Source of the DNA: Halomonas sp. HL-93
Lineage (GTDB): Bacteria; Pseudomonadota; Gammaproteobacteria; Pseudomonadales; Halomonadaceae
Assembly (NCBI RefSeq): GCF_900086985.1
Contig: NZ_LT593974.1
Location: forward strand, 558,001-622,000
Direction: 5' to 3'
Length of the DNA: 64,000 bases
In this document: one piece after another, positions 54,225-62,338 of the stretch
How positions within the stretch are numbered: position 1 is the first letter of the stretch
Layout: each line of letters begins with the position of its first letter
The notes under the pieces: generated by a model
The model's database searches: none
Seen by the model: only the letters and a program-made list of their open reading frames with translations
What the model was told of the DNA's origin: nothing
Program-made: the position numbers and the translations under genes

Positions 54225-54423
54225 CTACGCAGCTATTGCAGGGTGTGCTCGGGGCGCCACATAGCCTAGTGACTGATGTGGCCGCTCTTCGTTGTAGTAC
54301 CACATCCAGCGCCCTAGAACCGCTCTAGCTTGGCCCAACGACTCAAATCGATGCTGCCAGATGCACTCCTCCTTCAATGATCGGAAGAAGCGCTCGACAA
54401 GCCCGTTCTGCTCCGGTGTATAG
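54225..54423 (-). pseudogene. IS3 orfB, C-terminal fragment
   Basis: Encodes YTPEQNGLVERFFRSLKEE, then RWMWYYNEERPHQSLGY: the C-terminal rve integrase block with the third catalytic acid (Glu in LKEE region). Cut at its N-terminal side exactly at the IS66 end at 54424. The matching N-terminal fragment is at 56645-57069; roughly 50 residues between them, including the second catalytic Asp region, are missing. Confidence 0.85.
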
Positions 54424-54503
54424 GTAAGCGCGCCATAAACCCCATCTACCCACATTAACGTTGTCTGATCACACTGATGGTCTCTTTTGCTTTGGAGATC
54501 ATC

Positions 54504-54715
54504 ATGAGCCGCGAACTCAATCCCACTCAAGCGTTTTGGTTAGGGCATCTGTCTTATGCTGCCGCGTTGCAGATGCCGTTAATGCGTATGCTGAAGCGCA
54601 AGCCGTGACACTGGCCGACCTGATGGCGTGGGAAAATCGGTTAATCGTGCAGGGCTTTCCCGTGCCACCGCGTTGTCGTCCCGCCCGGTTTGTCGCGGTG
54701 GAGGTGGTCGCATGA
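54504..54715 (+). pseudogene. IS66 tnpA, frameshifted
   Basis: Starts MSRELNPTQAFWLGHL in one frame, but the rest (VADAVNAYAEAQAVTLADL, then MAWENRLIVQGFPVPP) is in another frame, switching near 54555. The intact protein is the small accessory protein of IS66 elements, role unclear. One-base indel and shortening make this copy broken. End overlaps tnpB by ATGA. Confidence 0.7.
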
Positions 54716-55068
54716 TTCGTCCAGGCACTGACCTAAAGGTTTACCTGTGCCGAGAGCCCGTGGATATGCGTAAGCAAATCGATGGCTTGGCACTGCTGGT
54801 TCAGGAAGCCATGGCCTTGAACCCGTTCGATCAAGCGCTGTTCGTGTTCGGTAATCGCCAGCGGGATAAAGTGAAACTGCTGTTCTGGGAACGTAGCGGT
54901 TTTGTGGTGTGGTACAAGCGCCTGGAGCGTGAGCGGTTTAAATGGCCAACGCACCTTAATGGCGAGACCGTGACGTTAACCGGCCAAGAGCTTAACTGGC
55001 TGCTGGATGGCTATGATTTAAAGGCCATGAAGCCTCACAAAGCACTGAATTTTCAGCGAGTTGGCTAA
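54712..55068 (+). CDS. tnpB: IS66 accessory protein TnpB
   Basis: 118 residues from ATG 54712, intact. Typical TnpB (IS66 Orf2) text: LCREPVDMRKQIDGLALLVQ, DQALFVFGNRQRDKVKLLFWER (in part), GFVVWYKRLERERFKWP, LLDGYDLKAMKPHKAL. Required with TnpC for transposition in IS66 elements, not an RNA-guided nuclease. Confidence 0.93.
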   Translation: MIRPGTDLKVYLCREPVDMRKQIDGLALLVQEAMALNPFDQALFVFGNRQRDKVKLLFWERSGFVVWYKRLERERFKWPTHLNGETVTLTGQELNWLLDGYDLKAMKPHKALNFQRVG

Positions 55069-55113
55069 CAAAATCGCCTCCTATTTTGGCGGCGCTTTTG
55101 TATACTACGCGGT

Positions 55114-56607
55114 ATGAAAAACACGGCCTCTTCCTCGACGACGGTTACCCAGCTTGAGCACAAGCTGGCCGCTGCTGACGCTGAAAATGCGCGGCTGTTG
55201 GCGTTGATGGAAAAAAGGAAGCGCAGTGGGAAGCCACCAAACAGTCGCTATTTGAACAGTTCCGGCTTGCCCTGGAGCGTCAGTTCGGCCCTTCCACCGA
55301 GAAGTACCGTGTCGACCAGCGGGATCTGCTTATCAATGAAGCGGAAGTGTCGGTTGACGAGGAAGATGCATCGGAGAGCACCACGGCTGATGACGCGACG
55401 AGCGAGACCGCCACGCCTACTAAACGTCGCACGCGCGGCGGGCGTGTTGCGCTACCGCCGGAGCTGCCGCGTATCGAGGTCGCCCATGAACTGCCCGTCG
55501 ATGCTCGCCACTGCCACGATGACGACACCGCACTGAAGGTCATCGATGAAGAGGTCAGCGAGGAGCTGCATGTGGTACCCGCCCGGATCGAGGTGATCCG
55601 TAATGTGCGACGCAAATATGCCTGCCCGCTATGCGAAGAGGGCGTCAACACCGCCCCGGCACCCGCCAAACTGTTACCCAAGAGTAATGCCAGCGCCACG
55701 CTGCTCGCCTATATCGCGACCGCTAAATACCAGGACGCGCTACCGCTTTATCGGCAAAGCCAGGTTTTTGCCCGCCATGGCGCCGAGATCTCTCGTAACA
55801 CCTTGGCGCGCTGGATGGTGCAGGCGGGAGAACGCATCACCCCGTTGATCGACACGTTGCGCCAACACCTCTTAAACGCCCCGCTGATCCACATGGATGA
55901 GACGACGCTCCAGGTGAATCAAGAAGTGGATCGTGCCGCCAGTGCCACCTCGTATATGTGGGTGCAGCGCGGTGGTCCGCCGGGACAACAAGTCGTTCTG
56001 TTCGACTACGCCGCCAGCCGCGCCGGGCGTGTGCCCGTTGACCTGCTGGGCGCATGCCCGGCGTAAGTTCGTCGAGGCCCAGAAGGTGCAGCCCAAAGGA
56101 AAAACCGGTAAAGCGGACTGGGCGCTGAACCAGATCCGTAAGCTGTACGGCGTGGAAAAACAGGCCAAAGCGTTTGAACCCGAGGCGCGTCACGCGCTGC
56201 GTGACCAGAAGAGCCGCCCGTTAATCGATCAACTCCACACCTGGCTCGACAAGTCACTGGCCCAGGTGTTGCCCAAAAGTGCGCTGGGTAAAGCCTTGCA
56301 CTACCTGGATAACCAGTGGCCCCGGCTGACCCGGTTCCTGAAGGATGGCTTGATCCCGCTGGACAACAATCCGGCAGAGAACGCTATCCGCCCGTTCGTG
56401 GTGGGGCGTAAAAACTGGCTGTTCAGCCACACCCCGAGCGGTGCTCACGCCAGCGCGGCGATCTACAGCCTGATCGAAACCGCCAAAGCCAATGGCCTCT
56501 CGCCTTACGACTACTTGCAGTACGTCTTTGCGAAACTGCCCGCCCTCGGCGATGATGAGCTCCACAAGCTGCTGCCCTGGCAGTGGAAAGAGACATTACC
56601 GGTCTAA
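55114..56607 (+). pseudogene. IS66 transposase tnpC, inactivated
   Basis: Three frame segments. MKNTASSSTTVTQLEHKL to the A7 run near 55210, where the frame shifts; continuing frame gives EAQWEATKQSLFEQFRLALE, the zinc-ribbon-like YACPLCEEG, and LIHMDETTLQV with the first catalytic Asp. Near 56040 the reading jumps from AGRVPVDLL straight to CWAHARRKF in another frame: the family's QTDGYAGY stretch with the second catalytic Asp is deleted. The last part has NNPAENAIRPFVVGRKNW with the catalytic Glu. Not functional. Confidence 0.88.
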
Positions 56608-56644
56608 GCGACGCCTGCATAGATGGGGTTAGTGGAGCGCTTAC

Positions 56645-57069
56645 TTGCTGCTGCCATTGTCCGACAATCGCCAACCGAGAATTTCTCGCGTGCAGCAATC
56701 GATGATCACCGCCAGGCTGCCCCGTCGGTCCTTACCGCACCAAACGTGCGTCAGATCGGTGGCCCAACGCTCATCCGGTCGTGTGGTCACTGAAGGCAGA
56801 CTTCGGGCACGCGGCCGGAAGCCCTGCGGTCGCTTGCGTACCTGCCAGTTCTTCAGCTGCAGGATGCGCTGGATCGGTTTGCGGTTCTCACCCAGCACAC
56901 ACGCCAGACGACGATAGCCATAGGTGGGGAATCGCTCCAGAGCCAGCTTTACCCGAGCGGCCAGATCGGTATTGATCACCCGGCGACGCGGTTTGGGACG
57001 ATAGTACAGCGTCCGCCGGGGGAGCCCCAGCCACTGGCATAGCTTGACGAGTGATACCACGTGGCCCAT
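56645..57069 (-). pseudogene. IS3 orfB, N-terminal fragment
   Basis: MGHVVSLVKLCQWLGLPRRTL, YGYRRLACVLGENRK and DERWATDLTHVWC (first catalytic Asp), ending at DCCTREILGWRLSDNGSS, where the IS66 end begins. C-terminal remainder is at 54225-54423. In-frame stop upstream separates it from orfA in the reading I checked. Confidence 0.85.
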
Positions 57070-57095
57070 CTGGGCCAGTTCCGCCTACGACGACC

Positions 57096-57407
57096 TTACG
57101 AGTTCTCGTCCTCGTCGAGCAGGCGTTTGAACTTTTTTAATGCATAGATCTGCAGGTGAGCCTCGCCCAGCGCCTCCTTGGTTTCCCGCAGATCGGACTC
57201 GTACTGCTCGCGGATATCCTTGAGCCGGGCTCGGAACCCGTTCTCCATGTCGCGTTGGGCCTCTTCGATCCAGCCCTCGACTTCCGAGACGGTGAGGTCA
57301 TGCTGTCGAGCCACCTCTGCGACGGTGGTCTTGCCCTTGAAGATATCCATGACCACAGCGGCTTTGCGCTTGGCGGTCCAGCGTTTGACTGAGGGTTCGT
57401 TGCTCAT
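57096..57407 (-). CDS. IS3-family transposase orfA
   Basis: 103 residues: helix-turn-helix part VKRWTAKRKAAVVMDIFKG and VAEVARQHDLTVSEVEGW, then a Leu-zipper-like C-terminus (ALGEAHLQIYALKKFKRLL). DNA-binding subunit normally joined to OrfB. AGGAGGATGAG precedes the ATG. Intact, but the element's orfB is not. Confidence 0.9.
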   Translation of the reverse strand: MSNEPSVKRWTAKRKAAVVMDIFKGKTTVAEVARQHDLTVSEVEGWIEEAQRDMENGFRARLKDIREQYESDLRETKEALGEAHLQIYALKKFKRLLDEDENS

Positions 57408-57507
57408 CTCATCCTCCTGAAAGCTGCACTATAGCCTATGCAGCTCTGGAGGGGGTCACTTCATGACTACCTTAAGAATTAATAAGATGGCAACCAGGAT
57501 TGAGCCT

Positions 57508-58518
57508 TCATACAGTAGCTATTGGTGTGACGGGGGAGCCCACAGCCCCCGTCAGCCTTAATGGAGGAGCGGTCAACATAAAACGTGAACGTCCGTTTGC
57601 TTTAAGCCAGGCAGCTAGCTCTGCAAGGTGCCAAAGTTCACCTAAGTGAATACCTAGTTTAAAAAGGCAGTGCTCATGCAATGGCAGGGCAGTTGTACAA
57701 CAATCCGGTACTGCCTTGCCAACATTCTCGACTGCTAGGTTGTCTGAGACAATTGCGGCAACCCCGCTGTCTATGACCCACTGAAGTAACTTCTCATCCC
57801 TGCCATCCAGAACGGCGCAAGCTTCCTTGAGCGAGGCATCCGGTTTTTTGTTCATGCTAAGGATTAACTGATCCAGGCCTGTCCAGAGGCAGAGGATGTC
57901 ACCCGGCTCGACCGTCACCTTGTCCTTTTCCATTATGACCATAAGATCGTTGTAGCCAATTTCCTTTCTTGGGAATTCTCCAGCGTAAGAGTGTAAATCA
58001 ATCATTACTCCTCGTCCTTGTACGCCCTGTTTGGCCATGTTCTCAATTCCAAGAGCATTGGCACCAACACCCGAATCATCCATTTTGATGTCTTCGCCAG
58101 CACGGAAGCCGTTGTAATAGACAGGGATGGCGTGGCCATCGCCGTTTACATCAAACACTGAGCCGCGATGAGCAAGGCTGTCCCACTGGGTTGAATACTG
58201 GGTATGCAACAGAACAGCATCATCTGCCGCAACATCCGTTAACTTTGGATCTTTTTTTCGCCATTCGTAGTTGTAATAGGGCTCATCATTTCGGATGACG
58301 GGACGCAATTTCGGTGGGTGTCTCACCGGGCTCAGCAAATTACCCCCCGGGTAATCCAGGGGCAGGCTCAGGCAAAAGGTTTTTCCAACCTTAACTTCCG
58401 CGACACCCTGAAGCACCTTATTGTGATCAAGAAGGTTCAGGCGGCCCAACTGATCGTTCTCTCCCCAGTCACCCCAGTTTGCCCCTTCTGGCCTGGCTTT
58501 CCAGCGTGGATTAGTCAT
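57508..58518 (-). CDS. Cyclase-family (PF04199) metal-dependent hydrolase
   Basis: 336 residues, the long form of the cyclase/kynurenine-formamidase fold. N-terminal WGDWGENDQLGRLNLLD, central YSTQWDSLAHRGSVFD (the STQWD-x-LAH variant of the HxGTHxDxPxH metal site), GVMIDLHSYAG and a C-terminal PLHEHCLFKLGIHLGELW. Hydrolyses cyclic imides, lactones or amides in known relatives. Last gene of the minus-strand operon; its start overlaps the upstream lyase gene by 8 bp. The IS3 element lies just beyond its stop, so the original downstream sequence may have been lost. Confidence 0.85.
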   Translation of the reverse strand: MTNPRWKARPEGANWGDWGENDQLGRLNLLDHNKVLQGVAEVKVGKTFCLSLPLDYPGGNLLSPVRHPPKLRPVIRNDEPYYNYEWRKKDPKLTDVAADDAVLLHTQYSTQWDSLAHRGSVFDVNGDGHAIPVYYNGFRAGEDIKMDDSGVGANALGIENMAKQGVQGRGVMIDLHSYAGEFPRKEIGYNDLMVIMEKDKVTVEPGDILCLWTGLDQLILSMNKKPDASLKEACAVLDGRDEKLLQWVIDSGVAAIVSDNLAVENVGKAVPDCCTTALPLHEHCLFKLGIHLGELWHLAELAAWLKANGRSRFMLTAPPLRLTGAVGSPVTPIATV

Positions 58519-59863
58519 GATTTACCCTTCCCAAAACCTTTGTAATCATTTTTTCCGTGGACCCTGTGTAGTTTGCAGGGTTTATAAGCCGATCTACATC
58601 GTCAACAGAAAGGTGCTGACGAATCCGGTCATCCGTCAGCAAGGCATCACGCAAGGTAATGCCTTGGTCCCATGCTTTACCAGCTGAGCTGTATACCAGA
58701 TCATGTGCCTGGTTACGGCCAATAATGGGAGCAAGGCCCATCATAACGGCCTCAGCCATGAGCAACCCGCCACCCAAGTGAAGATTTTCCAGCATCTTCG
58801 CCCGATCTACCGTGAGCCCACTGAGCATGGTGATTGAATGCTGTAAGCTTCCGGAGAGCAATACAAAAGCTTCTGGTATCACCATCCATTCGAGGGGCAT
58901 TGCGGCCACTGCCCTTTCATGCTCCTGAATCATGGCAGTCAATTGCGAGCCAACGTGCTCCCGGAGCCGGTTACCGATAGCCATGATTATCGGGCACGCC
59001 ACCGGGTTCCTTTTCTGAGGCATGGTACTGCTTCCGCCCTTGCCCGGCGTGTATGGCTCGCGAACCTCATCCACTTCAGAACGCATCAGCGTGGCAACCT
59101 CGGTCGCAATTTTGGCGAGCGTTCCACCCACCATCGCCAACCAGAATACCGCCTCTGCCCAGCCATCCCGTGCGGTATGCCAGGAAATAGGCGGCTCTTC
59201 AAGCTCCAGTTCCCGGGACAGCACTTCCAGGACATCGGTACCACGGTCCCCCAGAGTAGCCAGGGTGCCGACAGCACCACCGAACTGACAAACCAGTGCG
59301 CGTCGCTTTACGTCGGGAAGCCGTTCGCGGTGCCTGAGCAGCTCATCGAGCCAGACAGCAGCCTTGAAGCCGAAGGTAACTGGCGCAGCCTGCTGCTGAA
59401 ATGTCCGGCCGGCCATGACGGTTGCCCTGTGATCTTCCGCAAGTTTCGCGACAGCATCAATCACTTCGTCCAGCTGCCGGGCCAGTATGTCGAAAGCTTC
59501 TTTCATCTGCAGAACCATGCCCGTATCGACAATATCCTGAGTCGTCGCTCCCCAGTGGACCCAGCGGGCGCTGTCTTTATCACAGGCGTTCGCCAGTTGA
59601 TGCACAAGAGGGAGTATTGGAAACCCAACCTTCTGGTATTCCTCAGACATGGCCGCAATATCGAGGTTTTCGACTTTGGCCGCCATCGTTATTGCTTCTG
59701 CTGCTTCTTCCGGAATCAGTCCCAGCCGCGCCTGTGCGCGAGCCAAGCCGGACTCTACGTCCAGCCATGCCGCGAAGCGGCTTTTATCCGAGAAGATGTC
59801 GTGCACTACAGAGTCGCGAAAAGTGCTGCCGAAGTAGGCGGAATCAACGATAGATGAAGTCAT
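58511..59863 (-). CDS. PcaB / adenylosuccinate-lyase-like fumarase-superfamily enzyme
   Basis: 450 residues. Superfamily regions: VHWGATTQDIVDTG (region 2, catalytic His/Thr area), TFQQQAAPVTFGFKAA, and the signature GKGGSSTMPQKRNP with the catalytic Ser loop. Resembles 3-carboxymuconate cycloisomerase, but no protocatechuate genes are near; a lyase releasing fumarate from a succinyl adduct, or a cycloisomerase, are both possible. Next gene upstream encodes an ATP-grasp ligase, a pairing reminiscent of ligase-lyase amination (as in purine synthesis), which is speculative. Confidence 0.85.
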   Translation of the reverse strand: MTSSIVDSAYFGSTFRDSVVHDIFSDKSRFAAWLDVESGLARAQARLGLIPEEAAEAITMAAKVENLDIAAMSEEYQKVGFPILPLVHQLANACDKDSARWVHWGATTQDIVDTGMVLQMKEAFDILARQLDEVIDAVAKLAEDHRATVMAGRTFQQQAAPVTFGFKAAVWLDELLRHRERLPDVKRRALVCQFGGAVGTLATLGDRGTDVLEVLSRELELEEPPISWHTARDGWAEAVFWLAMVGGTLAKIATEVATLMRSEVDEVREPYTPGKGGSSTMPQKRNPVACPIIMAIGNRLREHVGSQLTAMIQEHERAVAAMPLEWMVIPEAFVLLSGSLQHSITMLSGLTVDRAKMLENLHLGGGLLMAEAVMMGLAPIIGRNQAHDLVYSSAGKAWDQGITLRDALLTDDRIRQHLSVDDVDRLINPANYTGSTEKMITKVLGRVNHD

Positions 59864-59918
59864 AATCAGAAGTTTCTTTTAGAAAGGTCGGAATTTGCCA
59901 GGTATGCAGCTAAAACGA

Positions 59919-61163
59919 TCAGTAGATTTCTCGTCGGAAAATGGATTGCCCATGGATATCAATGACATCTATATTTTCCAGTGCATCGCGAGTAATTGTT
60001 TCAATTTCTTCAGGTTTCCCTGATCGCACGATAATGGCACCAACGCGGTTGTTACTGGAAAGTTCGCTGCCAATAGCCATTCCCGCTGTTTTATAGGTAT
60101 TCACACATACAACGTTACTATTCTGATGAACAATTTCTGGGTTGTATACAATTTTTCCAAACGCACCCTGGCTTGCATAGAGGAAGGTTTCAGCATAGGT
60201 TTCCTGGCATTGGTCAACTAATACTGTGGGAGGCACCTCACCAAGAAACGAATTCACCGAAATCTCAATAATGTCAACGCCTGTCATTGCTTCGATAATG
60301 GTGCAGCTTTCCCCACCACCAAAACGTGCAGCAAATTCAATTACACTTATCTTGTCGTCGTGAACGATTGCCTGAATCATCAACGGGCAACTTGTGATCC
60401 CCAGTGACGTTGCAATACTGGATGCCACACGCTGTATTTCCTGCTTAACACTATCAGAGACTTTGGCAGGCCATGTGCACCCATATATCTGCTGAGCCGA
60501 ATCCTTCTCTGCGGGAATTTTTCGACGCTGTTTCGTCATCAAAACAGACGCCCTTTGCGCTTGTACAAAGCAATCAATGCCGATCTCTACACCTTCTATA
60601 AATTCTTCAACTATGGCTACCCCCGATCGGCTCAGAGCCAGGGCATCCGCTACCGCAGACTTGAGTTCGTCTAAGCGATCAATACGCCTGACACCCTTGG
60701 AGCTATTGCTATCGGAAGGCTTTACGATCAATGGAAAGCAAAGATTTTCCGGCACATTCTCAACCGGGACCTGAACAGAGATGAAACGAGAAGTTGGAAT
60801 TCCATTCGCCAACATGAACTTTTTCATCAACGATTTATTAGTGACGACGTTGGCTGTTTCAGTACTGTAGGGGTGAGGAAGTCCAAGCTGCTCGGAAACG
60901 CTACATGCTATTACATTGGCTTGGTCTACACAGGAGCTAATGACCAGAGACGCTTCCCTTGTTCGGGCTATTTGCAGAACTTTTTCAACATCCAGTGTAC
61001 TCGCGCGGATGTGCTCATCCGCGAGGTCAGCGGCGTAGGGGCGCTCATGGTAGTCGATAAGGAGAGTTCGATATCCACGTGCTTTAAGATTCTCTATTAG
61101 TCTTCTGTGGGGAAACGTACCCCCCAGAACAACGGCTACATCTTGGTCCATTCGTCTACTCAC
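59919..61163 (-). CDS. ATP-grasp carboxylate ligase
   Basis: 414 residues (GTG at 61163; ATG at 61151 is an alternative, no clear ribosome site for either). N-terminal pre-ATP-grasp Rossmann part VAVVLGGTFPHRRLIENLK; ATP-grasp domain at ~115-300 with FPLIVKPSDSNSSKGV (Lys and Gly-rich loop), VEEFIEGVEIGIDCF, and ISVIEFAARFGGGE (metal-binding Glu, Arg). A C-terminal ~90-residue domain. Joins a carboxylate to an amine or thiol via acyl phosphate. Similar ligases occur in natural-product and surface-sugar clusters. Substrates unknown. Confidence 0.87.
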   Translation of the reverse strand: MSRRMDQDVAVVLGGTFPHRRLIENLKARGYRTLLIDYHERPYAADLADEHIRASTLDVEKVLQIARTREASLVISSCVDQANVIACSVSEQLGLPHPYSTETANVVTNKSLMKKFMLANGIPTSRFISVQVPVENVPENLCFPLIVKPSDSNSSKGVRRIDRLDELKSAVADALALSRSGVAIVEEFIEGVEIGIDCFVQAQRASVLMTKQRRKIPAEKDSAQQIYGCTWPAKVSDSVKQEIQRVASSIATSLGITSCPLMIQAIVHDDKISVIEFAARFGGGESCTIIEAMTGVDIIEISVNSFLGEVPPTVLVDQCQETYAETFLYASQGAFGKIVYNPEIVHQNSNVVCVNTYKTAGMAIGSELSSNNRVGAIIVRSGKPEEIETITRDALENIDVIDIHGQSIFRREIY

Positions 61164-61182
61164 AAAGCTATGAATATTCGGA

Positions 61183-62319
61183 TCAACAAGTCATATCTTT
61201 GATGAAACGATTTTTTTCGTCATTGGTATCAACGCGAAGAACAGGCATATCACTACGCATCCCTTTGCGAACGCGAACCTCAAGGAACGCCGGCCCTAAG
61301 CTGGAAGTAAGTTGCAAGAAAGTGTTTTTAAGTTCTTCACGGCCTGCCACGAAACTGCTAGCTGTCTGGTAGCCGGCGCCTTTACCTATTGCTGTTAGGT
61401 CTGCTGCATAGCCTACACTGTTCTGGCCCCCAACAGACTCATGAGCTCCGTTGTTGAGTATTACTTGTAACAAATTGGGTAGCTCAAGGTGGGCGGTAAC
61501 AGGCATGCTTCCCATATGCATAAGTACAGCTGCATCACCATCAAGACAGATCACTAGCCGTTCAGGTTTAGCTGCCGCAATTCCAGAGGCGATGGAAAGC
61601 GTGTGCCCCATTGCACCAACATTGAGAAAATCGCAATTATGTGGCTGGTCGAGCGACTCGCGAATAGCATGAAGTTCCCGAGTAATTCTGCCGGTAGAAG
61701 CAATAAAAATGGCGTTGTCGGGCGCATTTTTAAGCAGCTCACGTATTGCATCTTCGCGGCTCATTGCATATTGCTGCTCGTCAGCGTCAAAACCGGCCTT
61801 TTCTTTTCGGGCCAGCACGTTCTTGCGAACAAGAAGTGCAGTAGGCTGGTTCAATTCCCGGGCACGAGAAACCGCCCACTCGATTGCATCTGATACAGTT
61901 TCCTCATCTTCATCCAGGACTTTGAAGGGGATATTCAGTGCATCAAGCAGAACCGGTGATAATTCCCCCTGTCGCTGGTGCTGAGGCCAATCACCGCTGC
62001 CCGGCTCACCGCGCCAACCAATCATCATCACAAGCGGGATGGAGTAAACGCATTTGTCAGTAAGAGAAATCAAGGGGTTCATGGCGTTGCCCATACCGGA
62101 GTTTTGCATATAAACCAACGGTACGGTGTTGGTGGCAAGGTGATAGCCTGCGGCTAGAGCAATTGCATTTCCCTCGTTCGCTGCAAGAACATGTCTGTTC
62201 TTATCCCATGAGGTATCGAGTCCAAGGCAGAAATCATTCAACAGGGTGTCAGGCACACCACTAATAAATTCGACACCATTTTGTTTAAGAACTTGATAGA
62301 CATTTTTAAGATCGATCAT
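61183..62319 (-). CDS. TPP-dependent decarboxylase, phosphonopyruvate/sulfopyruvate decarboxylase-like
   Basis: 378 residues, both halves of the fold in one chain. N-terminal PYR part: GVEFISGVPDTLLNDFC and the catalytic Glu in ANEGNAIALAAGYHLAT; C-terminal PP part with the TPP/Mg motif CLDGDAAVLMHMGSMPV ... VILNNGAHES (GD-x~25-NN), and VGAMGHTLSIASGIA. Size and text match phosphonopyruvate decarboxylase (Ppd/AepY). No PEP mutase is in the window, so sulfopyruvate or another 3-substituted pyruvate is equally open. Between the ATP-grasp and MmgE/PrpD genes, 19 bp from each. Confidence 0.85.
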   Translation of the reverse strand: MIDLKNVYQVLKQNGVEFISGVPDTLLNDFCLGLDTSWDKNRHVLAANEGNAIALAAGYHLATNTVPLVYMQNSGMGNAMNPLISLTDKCVYSIPLVMMIGWRGEPGSGDWPQHQRQGELSPVLLDALNIPFKVLDEDEETVSDAIEWAVSRARELNQPTALLVRKNVLARKEKAGFDADEQQYAMSREDAIRELLKNAPDNAIFIASTGRITRELHAIRESLDQPHNCDFLNVGAMGHTLSIASGIAAAKPERLVICLDGDAAVLMHMGSMPVTAHLELPNLLQVILNNGAHESVGGQNSVGYAADLTAIGKGAGYQTASSFVAGREELKNTFLQLTSSLGPAFLEVRVRKGMRSDMPVLRVDTNDEKNRFIKDMTC

Positions 62320-62338
62320 GAAAAGCCTTTAGAAGTAC

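Larger units (their letters stand above)
54424..56644. mobile_element. IS66-family insertion element, defective
   Basis: Terminal inverted repeats begin GTAAGCGCGCCATAAACCC at the left end and GTAAGCGCTCCACTAACCC (reverse strand) at the right, both typical IS66 GTAAGC tips, 2221 bp apart. Contains tnpA, tnpB and tnpC remnants on the plus strand. The adjoining eight bases (GTGTATAG left, TTGCTGCT right) differ, so the usual 8-bp target duplication is absent. Confidence 0.85.
54198..57464. mobile_element. IS3-family insertion sequence carrying a nested IS66-family element
   Basis: Ends defined by imperfect terminal repeats: TGTAATGACCCCCTG at 54198 and, inverted, TGAAGTGACCCCCTC ending at 57464. 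Both outer flanks read TGAC (54194-54197 and 57465-57468), a 4-bp target duplication. Encodes orfA and a split orfB on the minus strand. Without the inserted element about 1046 bp remain, shorter than a normal ~1.2 kb IS3 member, matching the gap seen in orfB. Confidence 0.85.

Noticed and set aside
54712..55068. tnpB as an RNA-guided nuclease (IS200/IS605-type TnpB)
   Set aside because: The protein is the unrelated 118-residue IS66 TnpB; it has no RuvC motifs and no omega-RNA context.
57096..57140. Programmed -1 frameshift at the A6G run (minus strand) fusing IS3 orfA and orfB
   Set aside because: Following the -1 frame by hand meets a TAG before the orfB start, so a simple fusion at this run is not supported here.
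58511..59863. pcaB of a protocatechuate (beta-ketoadipate) operon
   Set aside because: No pca partner genes are present; neighbours are a cyclase, ATP-grasp ligase and TPP decarboxylase, so only the superfamily name is safe.
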